From Halanaerobiaceae bacterium (GTDB lineage: Bacteria > Bacillota > Halanaerobiia > Halanaerobiales > Halarsenatibacteraceae): DNA of 32,818 nt. The stretch lies in the NCBI GenBank assembly GCA_003554225.1, contig PWFW01000293.1:1-32818 (forward strand), read 5' to 3'. Within the stretch, counting starts at the first letter, position 1, and every line of letters starts with the position of its first letter. The notes under the pieces are model-generated. The model saw nothing but the letters and a program-made list of their open reading frames with translations. It was not told the DNA's origin and did no database searches. The position numbers were made by a program, and so were the translations under genes. Below, piece by piece: positions 18,501 to 26,864 of the stretch.

Positions 18501-19328
18501 TTATATTTTCTGCTGGAAAAGCAGCCAGACCTTTTTCCCTGTAAGAACCAGCAGCAAGATAACAACTCCGGCCATGATTATCGTTCCTCCCGGGGCTAGA
18601 TTATAATAAAAGGAAAAAATCAGCCCCAGATTAACTGCCATCAGGCTGAAAAACAGACTCAGCCAGATTGTGCTTTTAAAGCTCCAGGCAATCTGGATTC
18701 CTGCCGCTACCGGAATGGTTATCAGTGAAGCTATCAGCAGAGTTCCCACCACCCGGATAGCCAGAGCCACTGTAATCGAAACTATCACCATAAAGACAAT
18801 ATTCAAGGCCCGTACAGGCCCCCCGGCCAGCCAGGCTTCATTTTCATTGAAAGCCAGATAAAAAAATCCGTAGTAATATTTTAAAATCACTGCAATAATA
18901 ACCAGGGCCAGCGGCAGGATCATATAAATATCCCGGGTCCCCACCAGGGAAATGGAACCGAAAAGATAACTGTGAATCCCTGCACTCTGCCTGGAGGCGC
19001 TGATTAAAATCGTCGCCAGCCCCAGCCCGGCGGCCAGGATAATGGCCAGGGAGAGTTCGGCATAATCCCGATAATCCCGGCGTAATTTCTCAATAGCCAG
19101 CGCAGCAATAATCGAAACAATAATTGCAGTGTAGACCGGAAAAAATCCCAGAAAAAGCCCAAGGGCTACCCCGGCCAGCGCTACATGAGAAAGGGTATGA
19201 CCTATTAAAGATAAGCGCCTTAAGCTTAAAAAGACCCCGACCAGTGGAGCGATAACCCCCACCATATTGCCAGCCAGTAGAGCCCTCTGCATAAAGGTAT
19301 AATTTAAAAATTCCACTGCGGTCACCAT
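18501..19328 (-). CDS. znuB: Zinc/manganese-type metal ABC transporter permease
   Basis: 275 aa ABC-3 family permease. APLVGVFLSLRRLSLIGHTLSHVALAGVALGLFLG and VVGTLLIASLITIPVAAG. Confidence 0.92.
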   Translation of the reverse strand: MVTAVEFLNYTFMQRALLAGNMVGVIAPLVGVFLSLRRLSLIGHTLSHVALAGVALGLFLGFFPVYTAIIVSIIAALAIEKLRRDYRDYAELSLAIILAAGLGLATILISASRQSAGIHSYLFGSISLVGTRDIYMILPLALVIIAVILKYYYGFFYLAFNENEAWLAGGPVRALNIVFMVIVSITVALAIRVVGTLLIASLITIPVAAGIQIAWSFKSTIWLSLFFSLMAVNLGLIFSFYYNLAPGGTIIMAGVVILLLVLTGKKVWLLFQQKI

Positions 19329-19330
19329 CC

Positions 19331-20077
19331 TTAGTGATCATGCCTCGGTATAATTCTCAGATTGGTTCTTCTCAGTTCATGTATATAATCATCATAGCTA
19401 AATTCCTGACTGCAGTGAGGATAGGCCCGGCCATCTTCGAAGCAGACTATTTTATTAGCATGTTTGCTGATCACCTGGATATCATGAGAAACCATTATAA
19501 CAGTCTTATTCAGCTCCTGATTGATATTAGCGATAATCCGGTAAAAGTCATCCTGAGCCCTGATATCGATGCCAGCCAGGGGTTCATCCAGCAGAATCAG
19601 TTCCGGATCATTAACCATCAACCGGGCAATAAAGATCCGCTGCTGCTGACCGCTGGAAAGGTTGCCAATCTTGCGGTTAATAAAGCCATCCATCTCAACC
19701 AGTTCCAGGCTCCGACAGATCTTCTTCTCCAGTTCCTGATTCAAAAATTTAATCATTCCCATTTTGCTGTAGAGATTGCTGCCCACTATTTCCCGAACAG
19801 TGGCCGGGAAACTCTGATTAAAATCCTTAACCTGCTGGGAAATGTAACCCACCCTGGACCAGTCCATAATATCCTCTACCGGCTGGCCCTTCAGCATTAT
19901 CCTCCCCCGGGTTGGCTTGAGATAGCCCAGAATCAACTTCAGCAGGGTGCTCTTCCCGGAGCCATTGGGACCAATAAAGGCCGCAAAATCACCCTGCTTG
20001 AGCTCCAGGCTAACCTGATTTAAAGCCTGTTCTTTTCTGTAGGCAAAGGACACTCCTTCTACTTTTAAAAAGCTCAT
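19331..20077 (-). CDS. znuC: Metal ABC transporter ATP-binding protein
   Basis: 248 aa. Walker A FIGPNGSGKSTLLK, signature LSSGQQQR, Walker B LILLDEPLAGID, H-loop VMVSHD. Confidence 0.94.
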   Translation of the reverse strand: MSFLKVEGVSFAYRKEQALNQVSLELKQGDFAAFIGPNGSGKSTLLKLILGYLKPTRGRIMLKGQPVEDIMDWSRVGYISQQVKDFNQSFPATVREIVGSNLYSKMGMIKFLNQELEKKICRSLELVEMDGFINRKIGNLSSGQQQRIFIARLMVNDPELILLDEPLAGIDIRAQDDFYRIIANINQELNKTVIMVSHDIQVISKHANKIVCFEDGRAYPHCSQEFSYDDYIHELRRTNLRIIPRHDH

Positions 20078-20080
20078 CCT

Positions 20081-21013
20081 TCATTCCCCCAGAGCCTGCT
20101 TGAGGTTTTTCAGGTTGTCATACATAAGCGAAAAATAATCCCGCCCCTGCTCTCTATCCTCTGCTGTTAAACCCTCTACCGGGTTTAAGGTCAGTATCTC
20201 CAGATCAGCCTCTTCGGCTATAACCTCTACTGTGCGGGGGCTGGCGAGAGTCTCCAGAAAAATATAGTTCACACCGCTTTCCCGGGCAGCCTCAATCAGT
20301 TCTGCTACCACCCGAGAAGAGGGCTCTTCCTCGGGAGAGAGGCCGGTAACAGCAATCTGTTTCAGGCCATAGTTATCTGCCAGATAACCAAAGGCAGCAT
20401 GAGAAACAATTATGGTATCATGCTTTAAATCCTGTAAACCCTCACGGTAAGCCTCATCAAGCTCAGCCAGCAACTGCAAAACCTCATCCCGGAAGACTGT
20501 AAATTCCTCTTCTCCTTCAGGATCCAGCTCAATAAAAAGATCGGTAAATATTTCGGCAGTCATTTTCATGTTCTCAAAGTCCAGCCAGATATGATTATCA
20601 TATTCCCCGTGGTGATGGCCATGACTATCTTCTTCATGATGATCATGATTGTGACCGCTATATTCTCTCAGCTCAACATGATCACTCAGCTTTATCACTC
20701 TTCCCCCCTGTTCCTCTACAATCCGGGCTCCTCTCTCACCCCAGGCTTCCAGTCCCAGCCCTACATAGACAAAAGCCTCTGCGCCTTCCAGTCCGGCGAC
20801 ATCCCGGGGAGTTGGTTCATAACCGTGAGGCTCTACTCCATCGGGAACAACCTGATGAATTTTCAGCCTTTCTCCCCCGATCCGTTCTGCCATTTCATAA
20901 ATAGGATAAATACTGACATATACCTCGGGAGGATTATCTGCCAGCCCAGGCGAGGAGAAAGCAATGAGTAAAATTACAGTCAAAATCAACATTTCTTTAA
21001 TTTTACTAAACAT
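20081..21013 (-). CDS. znuA: Zinc-type metal ABC transporter substrate-binding protein
   Basis: Signal peptide, VYVSIYPIYEMAERIGG, PHGYEPTPRDVAGL, His-rich loop HNHDHHEEDSHGHHHGEYDNHIWLD. ATG at 21013 after AAAGGAGG. The track start 21046 translates the operator palindrome. Confidence 0.93.
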   Translation of the reverse strand: MFSKIKEMLILTVILLIAFSSPGLADNPPEVYVSIYPIYEMAERIGGERLKIHQVVPDGVEPHGYEPTPRDVAGLEGAEAFVYVGLGLEAWGERGARIVEEQGGRVIKLSDHVELREYSGHNHDHHEEDSHGHHHGEYDNHIWLDFENMKMTAEIFTDLFIELDPEGEEEFTVFRDEVLQLLAELDEAYREGLQDLKHDTIIVSHAAFGYLADNYGLKQIAVTGLSPEEEPSSRVVAELIEAARESGVNYIFLETLASPRTVEVIAEEADLEILTLNPVEGLTAEDREQGRDYFSLMYDNLKNLKQALGE

Positions 21014-21029
21014 AGCCAATGCCTCCTTT

Positions 21030-21046
21030 ATGCAAATGATTTGCAT
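21030..21046. promoter_or_regulatory. Perfect 17-bp palindrome (Fur-superfamily-like metal operator candidate) in the znuA leader
   Basis: ATGCAAAT-G-ATTTGCAT at 21030-21046, just downstream of the -10 box and upstream of the znuA RBS. Confidence 0.75.
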
Positions 21047-21057
21047 TTAGTATTATT

Positions 21058-21086
21058 ATCATAATTTATTAGTTCCCGGCTGTCAA
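21058..21086 (-). promoter_or_regulatory. znuACB promoter
   Basis: Minus strand: TTGACA (21086-21081), 17-nt spacer, TATGAT (21063-21058). Confidence 0.75.
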
Positions 21087-21234
21087 GCCAGCTTAATATA
21101 TTTTGCCAGAAAAGATCAGAAATCTATTAACCTGAGCAATATAATGTGATTTATATCATGGAATTACTGCAGTTTTTACTGTAAAATAATTGATAACAGG
21201 ATTTAGATAATCAGAGGAAAGGAGGAAGATTGCA

Positions 21235-21936
21235 TTGATTCAGAAATGTCCAGGACAGGATGGACGCAGCTGGTCTCCTGAAGATGTCAGTGAAAAGGAG
21301 TGCCCGGCCTGTCAGTATAATATTGAATTTTTTAAGTTTGATCTGATGCGGTCCTGCCCCAACTGCGGGAAGGATGTTATCAACCCCAGATTTAATCTGG
21401 AATGTGCCGAATGGTGCGAACATGCTGCTATGTGTATTGGTCAGGGAAGCACCCTCTACAAAGAGGTGCAGGCAATCCGGGACAGGGTAGTTGAAAAAAT
21501 CGAAGAAATCTATCGATATCAACCCGATATAATTGCTCATATCAAGGAAGTTGTTAAAATGGCGGATAGAATCGGCAGCCGGGAGCAGTACAGTCCCCTG
21601 ACTGTAATTCTTTCAGCTCTGCTGCATGAACTGGGGAACAGCTCCTGTCAGCCCCAGAAATTAAAACACCAGGAAATTCTGGCAGAAAAAAATCCGGAAA
21701 GCATCAGTCACTGCTGGCAGATCGCTGCCGCTCTGCTTGAGGAGCTTGATCTGCCGGAACGCTATCAGAAGGAAATAATAAACAATATCAAAGCTCTGGG
21801 AGTACAAGAGTTACCAAATCCTTCTTTTCTGGTCCTCCAGGATGCTCATCAGCTGGTCGAGCAGCAGTCAGATCCTTCTGCAGCGGTTAAACTTAAAACA
21901 GAGGGCGGTAAATATCTGGCGGAAAAAATTCTCTAA
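21235..21936 (+). CDS. HD-superfamily-like protein with N-terminal cysteine cluster, degenerate HD motifs
   Basis: 233 aa. MIQKCPGQDGRSWSPEDVSEKECPACQYNIEFFKFDLMRSCPNCGKDVINPRFNLECAEWCEHAAMCIG then HI..VVKMADRI...LSALLHELGNSS. TTG start 9 nt after GGAGG. Confidence 0.8.
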   Translation: MIQKCPGQDGRSWSPEDVSEKECPACQYNIEFFKFDLMRSCPNCGKDVINPRFNLECAEWCEHAAMCIGQGSTLYKEVQAIRDRVVEKIEEIYRYQPDIIAHIKEVVKMADRIGSREQYSPLTVILSALLHELGNSSCQPQKLKHQEILAEKNPESISHCWQIAAALLEELDLPERYQKEIINNIKALGVQELPNPSFLVLQDAHQLVEQQSDPSAAVKLKTEGGKYLAEKIL

Positions 21937-23081
21937 TCCTGAAAAATTTTATTTATGCTGGAGGCCAGCTTTTCAGCTGGAAGTCCCCGGGCTTCATTGC
22001 CATCCCTTCCTCTCAGGGTAGAGGCCATAAAAAGAGAATTTAAAACCGCCTCCTCAGTGGCTTCCACCACCGCCTGAAAAACCATATTCAAAAGCTGGCT
22101 CCCCCTGGATACTTCTGCCTTTTGTTTATCCTTTTGCTGCTCTGGGCTGACAGATAACCTGCCTTTATTCCCTCTTTGATAACGGCTCGTTGTAGAAAAG
22201 GCAACCACATACTCCCCACTCCTGTTATCAGTCAGCGAGCCGATCCGGGCCAGACCTGCCTGAGCCCTCCGGGCAGCTCTGGTGAGGTTAAAGGAGTTCA
22301 GCGGCAGATCTGTGGCCAGGATAACAATAACCGAGCCATCCTGTCCCTCCCGTACCCCGGCAGTCTTGAAATCAAGATCCAGGTTGTAAAGAGGAATTCC
22401 GGCAATCCGGAGTTCTTCCCGGCGGCCAAAATTGCTCAGCACCAGAGCGCCCAGGTGAAAGCTGTCATCTTTCAGAGTTAATCTACGAGAGGCAGAACCA
22501 ATCCCGCCCTTGAAACCAAAGGCAATCATGCCGGTACCGGCACCAATTTCTCCCTCAGGAACTCTGTCACCGGAAGCGGTAATAAGCGCCCGGTGAACAT
22601 GCTGGGACTTTACGTGCCTGCCCTGCATATCATTCAAATAACCATCATTACACTCCAGGACCACCGGATTGAAACTGCTGGAGGTAATACCAATTTCAGG
22701 GTTATCCCGCAGGATATAGTCAATCAAGGCATCCATAACCCGGCCTACATTGAGGGTGCCGGTCAAGAGCAGCGGTGATTCCAGGGCGCCCAACTCTTCA
22801 ATTTGAGAGAGCCCCGCTGCCTTGCCGTAACCGTTAATAATCTCAACACCGGCTGAGACCGGATTTTTAAAAATATTATCCCGGTGAGGCCAGACTGCCG
22901 TAACCCCGGTTCGAACTGGACCTGTTCCAGGAACCAGCTCCCCCTCTCCTCTGATAATAGTTGAATGTCCAACTTCAACCCCGGGAACATCGGTTATGGA
23001 GTTCAAATTCCCGGCAGGAAGCATTCCCGGAATAATTCCCCATTCCCTGATTCTCCGCCTTCTACTGGTTTTTTTATTCAT
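21933..23081 (-). CDS. P1 family peptidase (DmpA/BapA-like L-aminopeptidase/D-esterase family)
   Basis: 382 aa. NSITDVPGVEVGHSTI, RTGVTAVWPHRDNIFKNPVSAGVEIINGYGKAAGLSQIEELGALESPLLLTGTLNVGRV and GSVIVILATDLPL. Confidence 0.92.
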   Translation of the reverse strand: MNKKTSRRRRIREWGIIPGMLPAGNLNSITDVPGVEVGHSTIIRGEGELVPGTGPVRTGVTAVWPHRDNIFKNPVSAGVEIINGYGKAAGLSQIEELGALESPLLLTGTLNVGRVMDALIDYILRDNPEIGITSSSFNPVVLECNDGYLNDMQGRHVKSQHVHRALITASGDRVPEGEIGAGTGMIAFGFKGGIGSASRRLTLKDDSFHLGALVLSNFGRREELRIAGIPLYNLDLDFKTAGVREGQDGSVIVILATDLPLNSFNLTRAARRAQAGLARIGSLTDNRSGEYVVAFSTTSRYQRGNKGRLSVSPEQQKDKQKAEVSRGSQLLNMVFQAVVEATEEAVLNSLFMASTLRGRDGNEARGLPAEKLASSINKIFQD

Positions 23082-23419
23082 AATATAATCCTGTCCCTTC
23101 TCTAATTAATGCGTTATATTTACTACCGGGAAAATCTCCCGGCAGACAAAATTTCTGAATTGCTAAATCTTAGTATTATTTTAGCACAAAATTATCTTTA
23201 TTTCATCAAACCCGGCCATTTAGTCTTTTCTCTAAATTCCCAAAGCTTATTCCCTGATCCTTTAGAGATATATTTCTTGCTCCTGCTTGCTATTAACCGG
23301 TTGATTGTTATATAATGTAATTTAGAGTTCATGATTTATATTTGAGCATCAAATAAATAATCATCAGCTAAATTTATCGATAAAAACTTTAGCCTGTTTC
23401 TTAAAGGGTGGTGCCTTTA

Positions 23420-24889
23420 ATGAATTCTCTCATAGCTTATCCCGAAAACAACAATTTTTCCTCAGCTCTCAACCGCCTTTTACAGATTGCAGTTAAGGTT
23501 CTGCCAGTAATTCTACTGGCTGCTTTATTAATATTTCTGCTGGCCCCAGAAGCCGCAGTTCAGGAGAGAGATGAAGATATAAATCATCATCTCGAGAAAG
23601 AAATTGCTTCCAGTCTCCAGCAGGATTTGATCTATGATTTTTATGAACGGAGAGACTACCTGCCCCTCTGGGTTGCCGACAGCAGATTAACCGAAGCTGG
23701 CGAAGAAGTATATAATATTATCAGTCAGGCTAAAAAATATGGTTTAAATCCCAGGGATTATAATTATAATAAAATCAATGATCTCTGGCTGGGACTGCGC
23801 TATCAGAATCCCGATGAATTTCCTCCAGCTCAGGCTGCTGAGCTGGAAATTATGATAACCGAGGGCCTGGTTAATTTAACCGGCGATCTGGCCCGGGGCA
23901 GACTAAATCCCGATTCCTACACCAGAAGAGTGGCCTCCCTGGGAATTGCTCCTGAAGTTTCTCTGGTATTATCGGCTGCCCGTGCAGGAGAGGATCTGGA
24001 ACAGGCCTTGAATAATATCCAGCCCCGGCATCCCCAGTATCAGAAACTGCTGGAAATCAACCGGGCTGTCCAGCGGGAGGAGAAAAATCTCACCCGGGAA
24101 GAGAAAAATATTCTGGCAGCCAACCTGGAAAAGTGGCGCTGGCCACAGGATAATTCTCCCGGTACCAGCGAAAGACATATCTACGTAAATCTTCCCTCCT
24201 ATACTGCCCAGGTCTATGAGGGCAGTGAAGTTGTTCTTGATATGAAAACAATTATCGGCAGACGGGCCCACCCCACCCCGGAGATGAACAAAAACCTGAC
24301 CCATCTCACCCTCAGCCCGCGCTGGTACATGCCAAGATCGATCGCTCTCAGAGAACATCTCCCGAAAATTAAAGAAGATCAGGATCATCTGGATCGGGGA
24401 GGTTATCGCGTCTATGAGCAGGATGATTCCGGGCGTTTTGTCGAAGTTGATCCCGACGAGATTAACTGGGAAGAAAAGGATTCCAGCAACTTCAATTATT
24501 ACCTCTGGCAGGATGCCGGTCCTGATAATGCTCTGGGCCGGGTCGTCTTTCGTTTTCCCAATCAGCAGGGTATTTTCCTTCATGATACGCCTGACCGCCA
24601 TCTTTTCAATCTGGATGCCAGGGCTGAAAGCTCAGGCTGCATCAGAGTTGATAAACCCATGGAGCTGGCCCGCTATCTGCTGCAGGACCAGGCCAGCTGG
24701 GACCTGGAAAAAATGAATGAGAAAATAAGAGAAAGACAGGAGACTACTATTTATATTAATAATCCCATTCCGATCCACCTCTCCTACTTTACCGCAGGAG
24801 TTAGGCAAAATGGAGAGCTGAAATTTTATGATGATATTTATAACAGAATGTCGGATTTAATAAACGCTCTGGAGCGGCTTGAAGATTAA
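23420..24889 (+). CDS. L,D-transpeptidase, YcbB/LdtD-like (YkuD catalytic domain)
   Basis: Catalytic GIFLHDTPDRHLFNLDARAESSGCIRVDKPMELARYLL, LSPRWYMPRSIALREHLPKI, N-terminal FYERRDYLPLWV...GLNPRDYNY, single TM near the N-terminus. ATG at 23420 preferred. Confidence 0.9.
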   Translation: MNSLIAYPENNNFSSALNRLLQIAVKVLPVILLAALLIFLLAPEAAVQERDEDINHHLEKEIASSLQQDLIYDFYERRDYLPLWVADSRLTEAGEEVYNIISQAKKYGLNPRDYNYNKINDLWLGLRYQNPDEFPPAQAAELEIMITEGLVNLTGDLARGRLNPDSYTRRVASLGIAPEVSLVLSAARAGEDLEQALNNIQPRHPQYQKLLEINRAVQREEKNLTREEKNILAANLEKWRWPQDNSPGTSERHIYVNLPSYTAQVYEGSEVVLDMKTIIGRRAHPTPEMNKNLTHLTLSPRWYMPRSIALREHLPKIKEDQDHLDRGGYRVYEQDDSGRFVEVDPDEINWEEKDSSNFNYYLWQDAGPDNALGRVVFRFPNQQGIFLHDTPDRHLFNLDARAESSGCIRVDKPMELARYLLQDQASWDLEKMNEKIRERQETTIYINNPIPIHLSYFTAGVRQNGELKFYDDIYNRMSDLINALERLED

Positions 24890-24959
24890 GAGATAATATT
24901 GGATGGAAAGAAGAATAAAGTTATCTTTATACAAACAGGAAAGTGGGGGAAAATATGAA

Positions 24960-26486
24960 ATGAACTATCCCAAAAAGAATATTGTGATTCTGGTGATCTG
25001 CTGCCTGATAACCGCTGGAGCTCTTGGGATGATTGAGGCAGGAGAAAATGCCGCCCAGGCCAGCACTCTCCTGAGGCTGGGGGATAGAGAAGAAGAGGTC
25101 AAAATTCTCCAGCAGCGGCTGCAGGATCTGGGCCTTTACGACGGTCCTTTAACCGGTTTTTATGGAGAAAAGACCCGGCATGCTGTCGAGAGGCTGCAGC
25201 AGGTCTCAAACCTTCGTTCTGATGGTATGGCAGGAGACAAAACACTGGCAGCCCTGGAAAAGCTGGAAGGCAATATCGATCACTATCCGGAATTAAAATT
25301 ATATACACATAGTGCGGAAGTCTTTTACTTACAGCGTCTCCTTCAGGATCTCGGTTACCTGAATGCCGAGCCTTCTGGTCTTTTCAGAACCCAGACCCAC
25401 CGGGCAGTGCAGAATTTTCAGGAGAATAAAGGATTAAAAGCCGATGGCGTTGTTGGACGTTCGACCTGGCAGGCTCTGGAGAAAAATTCCAGACTGGCAG
25501 ATCCTGAGGCAGAAAAAATCGGCATACCTTCCAAGAGTTCCCTGAGGCCTGAGGATGAAAAACCGGAAGAAGAGGATAGAGATGACGCAGAAAGAATTTC
25601 ACCTGATGCCGCTGAAATCGATGATGACACCGAAGAAAAGGTTTTCCAGGAAAGCGAAAGGGTAAAACAGGAAGATGGACCGGATCCATCTGCCATGCCT
25701 CTTCTGCGGAAAGGAGATTCCGGCGAAGAGGTCAAAGAGCTGCAGCGTCTGCTTCAGAGCCAGGGGTTTTACCCGGCCCGGATTGATGGAGAGTTTGGTT
25801 ATCAGACTATGCTGGCAGTCAAGCAGTTTCAAAGCCTTTCCGGCCTTCAGGTCGATGCTGTGGTCGGCCCCAAGACCTGGCGGGAAATGCTGGCTGAAAG
25901 CAGCGGAGAGACCATCTATTATACCGTTCAATCGGGAGACAGCCTCTGGGCTTTAGCTCGGCAGTTAAATACCACCGTCGATAAAATTAGAACTGCCAAT
26001 AATATCTCCGGAGATACTATCAGAGCAGGAGACAGGCTTCAGGTTCCCGGCGATGGGATAGCCACCGCTGAGATCAAGGATCTACACTGGAACCAGGTGG
26101 ATCCCATGATTCCTGAAGGCAAAACATTTACCATCACCGATGTGGAAACCGGTTTGAGTTTCAGGGCCCGCCGCCTTTACGGCACTAACCATGCCGATGT
26201 GGAGCCGGCTTCCAGGAGGGATACCCAGGTTAAACAGCAGATCTATGGCGGCAGCTGGAGTTGGGACAGGCGAGCTGTGGTTATCCATATTAACAATATG
26301 CTGATAGCCGGCTCGATCAACGGCAAGCCCCATGGCGGGCAGGAAATTACCGACAACAACTATCCCGGTCATTTCTGCCTGCATTTTCGCGGCAGCCAAC
26401 TGCATAACAGCGGCGGTCTGGATCCCGATCATCAAAACAGGGTAGAAGAAGCTGCCGAAGAGCTCTGGCCAATCATTGGCGATTGA
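24960..26486 (+). CDS. Exported protein with three peptidoglycan-binding domains, LysM and a conserved C-terminal domain of unknown function
   Basis: Three PG_binding_1-type repeats (LRLGDREEEVKILQQRLQDLGLYDGPLTGFYGEKT; LQRLLQDLGYLNAEPSGLFRTQTHRAVQNFQ; LRKGDSGEEVKELQRLLQSQGFYPARIDGEFGYQT), LysM (YYTVQSGDSLWALARQLNTTVDKIRTANNI), C-terminal TNHADVEP...NNYPGHFCLHFRGSQLH. Start placed at MNYPKKNIV with GGGGGAAA upstream. Confidence 0.88.
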   Translation: MNYPKKNIVILVICCLITAGALGMIEAGENAAQASTLLRLGDREEEVKILQQRLQDLGLYDGPLTGFYGEKTRHAVERLQQVSNLRSDGMAGDKTLAALEKLEGNIDHYPELKLYTHSAEVFYLQRLLQDLGYLNAEPSGLFRTQTHRAVQNFQENKGLKADGVVGRSTWQALEKNSRLADPEAEKIGIPSKSSLRPEDEKPEEEDRDDAERISPDAAEIDDDTEEKVFQESERVKQEDGPDPSAMPLLRKGDSGEEVKELQRLLQSQGFYPARIDGEFGYQTMLAVKQFQSLSGLQVDAVVGPKTWREMLAESSGETIYYTVQSGDSLWALARQLNTTVDKIRTANNISGDTIRAGDRLQVPGDGIATAEIKDLHWNQVDPMIPEGKTFTITDVETGLSFRARRLYGTNHADVEPASRRDTQVKQQIYGGSWSWDRRAVVIHINNMLIAGSINGKPHGGQEITDNNYPGHFCLHFRGSQLHNSGGLDPDHQNRVEEAAEELWPIIGD

Positions 26487-26724
26487 TTATTTCAGTTTCC
26501 TTTGCCGTCTAGAAATTACGGACCACATCTAAAGGTCCATCTCTCAAATAACAGCCAGATTGATACTGCTATTAGTACTGGATTATTCTTAAACAGGCTG
26601 CTATCACAACAAGTATGCTTCTTAAAATTTTTCTGGACAAGCCAAATAAAAATTTCAGTTAGATACTCTGCTAAAAATATCATACTGTTGATGGGATTTA
26701 ACATAATATCATGATCGAAAAGAC

Positions 26725-26766
26725 AAAAACCAGACCTTGCCCGTTTGCGAGGTCTGGTTTTTATTG
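26725..26766. terminator. Strong, probably bidirectional intrinsic terminator between the PG-binding gene and pepF
   Basis: AAAAACCAGACCT (26725-26737), TGCCCGTTTGCG loop, AGGTCTGGTTTTT (26750-26762). 13-bp perfect stem with A-rich and T-rich ends. Confidence 0.85.
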
Positions 26767-26864
26767 TTCCTGGTTAATTTTAAAACTCTTCCTGCTGGAA
26801 AATTGACATAATCAGAGTTATGGTGTATCTTCTTACAAAATTATCTTGAATTTATTTAATTAGC

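Noticed and set aside
19334-20023. 229-aa plus-strand ORF opposite znuC
   Set aside because: Fully antisense to a gene with intact Walker A/B and signature motifs; no recognisable domain and no convincing RBS.
20591-20971. 126-aa ORF opposite the znuA His-rich loop
   Set aside because: Antisense; the Met/Ile-rich sequence is explained by complementing His/Asp codons.
23109-23315. 68-aa ORF upstream of the L,D-transpeptidase
   Set aside because: Low-complexity intergenic composition, no supported start.
23969-24601. 210-aa minus-strand ORF inside the L,D-transpeptidase gene
   Set aside because: Shadow ORF opposite a well-supported coding sequence; composition looks like an antisense frame.
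26502-26714. 70-aa ORF between the PG-binding gene and its terminator
   Set aside because: No RBS, AT-rich intergenic composition, no similarity; likely 3'UTR sequence. A short GGACC...GGTCC inverted repeat here is too small to interpret.
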